Positions 61,407 to 64,000 of a stretch of DNA of 64,000 nt are shown here, one piece after another. The DNA comes from Wohlfahrtiimonas larvae_A. GTDB taxonomy: Bacteria > Pseudomonadota > Gammaproteobacteria > Cardiobacteriales > Wohlfahrtiimonadaceae. The position numbers and the translations under genes were made by a program. The stretch's first letter is position 1; each line of letters begins with the position of its first letter. A model generated the notes under the pieces. That model saw only the letters and a program-made list of their open reading frames with translations, was not told where the DNA came from and did no database searches. The stretch covers positions 1 to 64,000 of the forward strand of contig JBEBSR010000001.1 in NCBI GenBank assembly GCA_040394195.1. Reading direction: 5' to 3'.

Positions 61407-63530
61407 TTACACTTCCTGAGCCATTTTTGTCAAAGTCACATAATCTACTTTACCTGAACCTAACAATGGAATTGTTACTAAAGTTCTCACATCTCGTGCT
61501 ACTGCTAATTCTGGCATACCCAATGATTTTGCCATTGCCGCGACATCTGCACGCACAACATCTTTTTGTGTTGTGAACAATACAATAGCCTCACCTTTGC
61601 TTGGATCTTTACGGACAACTGCAGCATGATCATCTTCTGAATACACTGACTTAAATAAGCGTTCTGTCGTTTCCAATGTCACCATTTCACCTGCAATTTT
61701 TGCAAAGCGTTTCACACGGCCTTTAATTGCCATATAGCCATCTTGATCAATTGCAACTACATCGCCTGTATCGTACCAACCTTTTTCACCATTGTATTCT
61801 GATAGTACCAATTGCCCTGGGCGATCATAGAACAAATAACCTTTCATCACATTTTTACCCTTAACAACTAATTTACCGCCTTCAGCAATGCCATCGATTT
61901 TTTCTAATTCATAATCCATGCCCGGTAAAATGCGACCAATACTGTGATCTTTATAACTCATTGGCACGTTGATGGACACAACTGGTGAGCATTCTGTTGC
62001 GCCATAACCTTCCAAAATACGAATACCAAACTTATCCATCCAAAGATCACGTACAGATTCTGATAAACGTTCAGCCCCTGCAACTGTATAGCGTAATGTC
62101 GTAAAATCATAAGGGTTTGCGTATTTCGCATAATTTTGTAAAAACGTTGATGTACCAAATAATACTGTTGCTTGAATGTCATAAACAATTTCTGGAATTA
62201 CACGATAATGCAACGGTGATGGATACAAAAATGTTTTACAACCTGCACGCAAAGGCAAAATCACACCTGCAGTTAAGCCAAATGCATGGAAAATTGGCAA
62301 TGGGCTCATGAACACATCCTTCGTTGTAAAATCTGCTACTGTGCATAGTTGCTCTACGTTAGTTAATAAAGAGCGATTCGTATGCACTACGCCTTTTGGC
62401 TTGCCTTCTGAACCCGATGTAAACAATACAACAGCTTCATCATCTGGGTTAGGTTTTGGTAGATATTTCTTAGGCATGAATTTAGCTTTCAATACCCATA
62501 ATTTGTCTTCATTCGTGATTTGCTTACGTAAATCTTCAGCATAAACCCAGTTAATCTCAGGGAATGCTTCTACTAAATATTCTAATTTGCCTTTATCTAA
62601 GAAAATACGAGAAGTTAAAATTGTTTTCACTTCTGCCGCTGTAATTGCGGCTGCCATGCCATCAACACCAGCTGTATAGTTCAATAATGCTGAAACACGT
62701 TTGGTTAAGTTTAATGCCAAAACTGTTGCCATTGAACCAATTGCATTTGGTAGCAACACGCCAACTCTTTCATTTTCTGTTGTAAAACGTGTAACAATTC
62801 TGCTGACACCTAAAATTTTTGTGATGAACTGATCATACGTTTCAGGCTTACGCTGAATATCTTCAATACAATAAGCATCACCACCAAATCTTTGTTTTGA
62901 CAATAAAACTGTATCAAACAAAGAAGTTGGCTCAAATAAATTCACACGCATATCCATCATCAAATCATGTGTATATTTCGCTAAATATTGGCGGCGTTTT
63001 TTGCCAAATAAATCTTCTGGCACTGTAATATCTAACGGCGCACCCATTGTAATTTTAATTGGCGTGAATAAGCGTTGTTTAACTAAACCCTTTAAACGGC
63101 TTAAATATGTATATTCTGCACCATCTAAAATAACAGGAATCAAAGGCACTTTAGCTTTATTCGCTATGAAAGCTGCACCTTCATAAACCTTCATGAAGCT
63201 CCCTGTTAACGTAATACGACCTTCTGGAAAAATAACAATTGTGCGACCATTCATCACTTCTTTTGTGAGCATTTTAATTGCCATTGGATGCAATGGATCC
63301 ACTGTTACATGATCAATCAATTTTAAAAAAGGTTTAAAATACCAACGATTCGCAATGTCTGTATTCACAACAAATACTGGCTTTTGTGGCAAAAATGCAC
63401 CGAGCAAAACGCCATCCAAAAATGATTGATGATTACAAACTATCACACCATGTGTTTTACACGCTTGTGCATCCAATTGTGTTTCCACATTAAAGAAGAA
63501 TTTCAATAAAACCTTAAAGATCGTTCTCAT
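61407..63530 (-). CDS. aas: Acyl-ACP synthetase / 2-acylglycerophosphoethanolamine acyltransferase
   Basis: The 707-residue fusion has an N-terminal acyltransferase with H34xxxxD39 in NHQSFLDG and FPEGR at 101-105. The C-terminal acyl-adenylate domain has TSGSEGKPKG at 371-380, YGATECSPVVS and YDTGDVVAIDQDGYMAIKGR. It reacylates 2-acyl lysophospholipids with acyl-ACP. The E. coli protein has 719 residues and the same order. With lplT it forms a lysophospholipid recycling pair at the inner membrane. Confidence 0.95.
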   Translation of the reverse strand: MRTIFKVLLKFFFNVETQLDAQACKTHGVIVCNHQSFLDGVLLGAFLPQKPVFVVNTDIANRWYFKPFLKLIDHVTVDPLHPMAIKMLTKEVMNGRTIVIFPEGRITLTGSFMKVYEGAAFIANKAKVPLIPVILDGAEYTYLSRLKGLVKQRLFTPIKITMGAPLDITVPEDLFGKKRRQYLAKYTHDLMMDMRVNLFEPTSLFDTVLLSKQRFGGDAYCIEDIQRKPETYDQFITKILGVSRIVTRFTTENERVGVLLPNAIGSMATVLALNLTKRVSALLNYTAGVDGMAAAITAAEVKTILTSRIFLDKGKLEYLVEAFPEINWVYAEDLRKQITNEDKLWVLKAKFMPKKYLPKPNPDDEAVVLFTSGSEGKPKGVVHTNRSLLTNVEQLCTVADFTTKDVFMSPLPIFHAFGLTAGVILPLRAGCKTFLYPSPLHYRVIPEIVYDIQATVLFGTSTFLQNYAKYANPYDFTTLRYTVAGAERLSESVRDLWMDKFGIRILEGYGATECSPVVSINVPMSYKDHSIGRILPGMDYELEKIDGIAEGGKLVVKGKNVMKGYLFYDRPGQLVLSEYNGEKGWYDTGDVVAIDQDGYMAIKGRVKRFAKIAGEMVTLETTERLFKSVYSEDDHAAVVRKDPSKGEAIVLFTTQKDVVRADVAAMAKSLGMPELAVARDVRTLVTIPLLGSGKVDYVTLTKMAQEV

Positions 63531-63703
63531 GATTTAGTACCACTGCTTTTTATTAATGAACAACGTTTAGTTTATAGATTATTTTTAATTAATCAATGTT
63601 TATTTAAAAACACAATCAAATAAATATTTCTCTGTGCGCATACTCTAAAACATTTTGTTTATAAGGAACATTAGAAAATTTAATAAAAGGATATTACAGT
63701 CAA

Positions 63704-63733
63704 TTATCATTATCTTTTTGAGTTGCGTATAAT
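63704..63733 (+). promoter_or_regulatory. Likely promoter of folA
   Basis: TATAAT (63728-63733) is a perfect -10 box. TTATCA (63704-63709) is a weak -35 box with an 18-base spacer. The folA ATG lies 35 bases past the -10. The -35 assignment is uncertain. Confidence 0.5.
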
Positions 63734-63767
63734 CCAATGATAATACATATTTAAGGAAGGGTTTTAG

Positions 63768-64000
63768 ATGTCATCCACCACTATTTCTTTGATCGTTGCC
63801 ATCGCTGAAAATGGCACAATTGGAATTAACAATTCATTGCCGTGGCACCTTCCTGATGATTTAGCATTCTTCAAAAAAAATACTGTCAATAAACCTATCA
63901 TCATGGGTAGAAAAACTTATGAATCATTAGGCCGCCCTTTACCAAAGCGCGACAACATTATAATCAGTCGTCATCCTGCACCTGACAACTTACCTGAAAA
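63768..64000 (+). CDS. folA: Dihydrofolate reductase (partial, N-terminal part)
   Basis: The first 77 or so residues of DHFR are seen before the window ends. The signatures are ISLIVAIAENGTIGINNSLPWHLPDDLAFF, cited in parts, then IMGRKTYESLGRPLP, the NADPH-binding block. The acidic catalytic residue is the aspartate in LPDDLAFF. The enzyme reduces dihydrofolate with NADPH and is the trimethoprim target. The start is an ATG with an AAGGAAGG site upstream. It is divergent from aas across a 237-base AT-rich gap. Confidence 0.95.
   Translation, partial: MSSTTISLIVAIAENGTIGINNSLPWHLPDDLAFFKKNTVNKPIIMGRKTYESLGRPLPKRDNIIISRHPAPDNLPE

Noticed and set aside
1..64000. Insertion sequences, prophage or integrase genes
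   Set aside because: No transposase, integrase or phage structural gene was recognised anywhere in the window.

Overview
The window is chromosomal DNA from a low-GC (roughly 40 % G+C by eye) gammaproteobacterium. The ribosomal, LplT/Aas, RlmE-FtsH/YhbY, XseB-IspA-Dxs, RplU-RpmA-Obg and C-minus S14 genes all look gammaproteobacterial. The low GC, the selenocysteine genes, trimethylamine monooxygenase and two adenine-deaminase-type genes could suit the Cardiobacteriales (Wohlfahrtiimonas/Ignatzschineria type). That placement is a guess and no marker here proves it.

Layout. 1-11.8 kb (minus strand) is a joined str-S10-spc superoperon: rpsL-rpsG-fusA-tuf-rpsJ-rplC-D-W-B-rpsS-rplV-rpsC-rplP-rpmC-rpsQ-rplN-rplX-rplE-rpsN-rpsH-rplF. 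11.8-16.3 kb holds fdhD, a three-gene minor pilin set (PilV/PilW/PilX type), dinB and a small exported protein. 16.5-20.8 kb is an accessory-looking patch: two proteins built from the same unusual 36-residue Trp-rich helical repeat (one fused to a DUF2971-like domain), an AlkB-type dioxygenase and a possible Imm51-like protein. 20.8-26.1 kb is a purine unit: an NCS2 purine permease, a divergent adenine-deaminase paralogue and a canonical adenine deaminase, behind a strong promoter and a structured leader of about 255 nt. 26.2-35.6 kb mixes a methyltransferase, a LysE exporter with a divergent Lrp regulator, rplU-rpmA-obgE, a BASS transporter, a membrane protein, glyQ and a MscS-type channel. 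35.8-43 kb has xseB-ispA-dxs, a flavoprotein, a lipoprotein, trimethylamine monooxygenase and small unknowns. 43.1-46.8 kb is the selenocysteine block (tRNA-Sec, selA, selB, arsC-like). 46.9-55.8 kb has a NAT-family purine permease, two identical tRNA-Val genes, rlhA, an amino-acid permease, ftsH, rlmE and an rsuA-like gene. 55.8-64 kb has yhbY, a second minor pilin pair, a DUF922-like protein, an AsmA-family protein, lplT, aas and the start of folA.

Connections. The permease and deaminases form one purine salvage transcription unit. FdhD plus tRNA-Sec/SelA/SelB point to a selenocysteine formate dehydrogenase encoded elsewhere. The two minor pilin loci imply type IV pili. Aas and LplT recycle lysophospholipids. 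The observation I rate highest is the unrecognised structured leader of the purine operon (about 25856-26112, minus strand). It has GNRA-capped and wobble-paired helices that fit RNA only on the minus strand, and an alternative helix that would hide the permease ribosome binding site, so it is a candidate riboswitch or regulatory RNA of unknown class.
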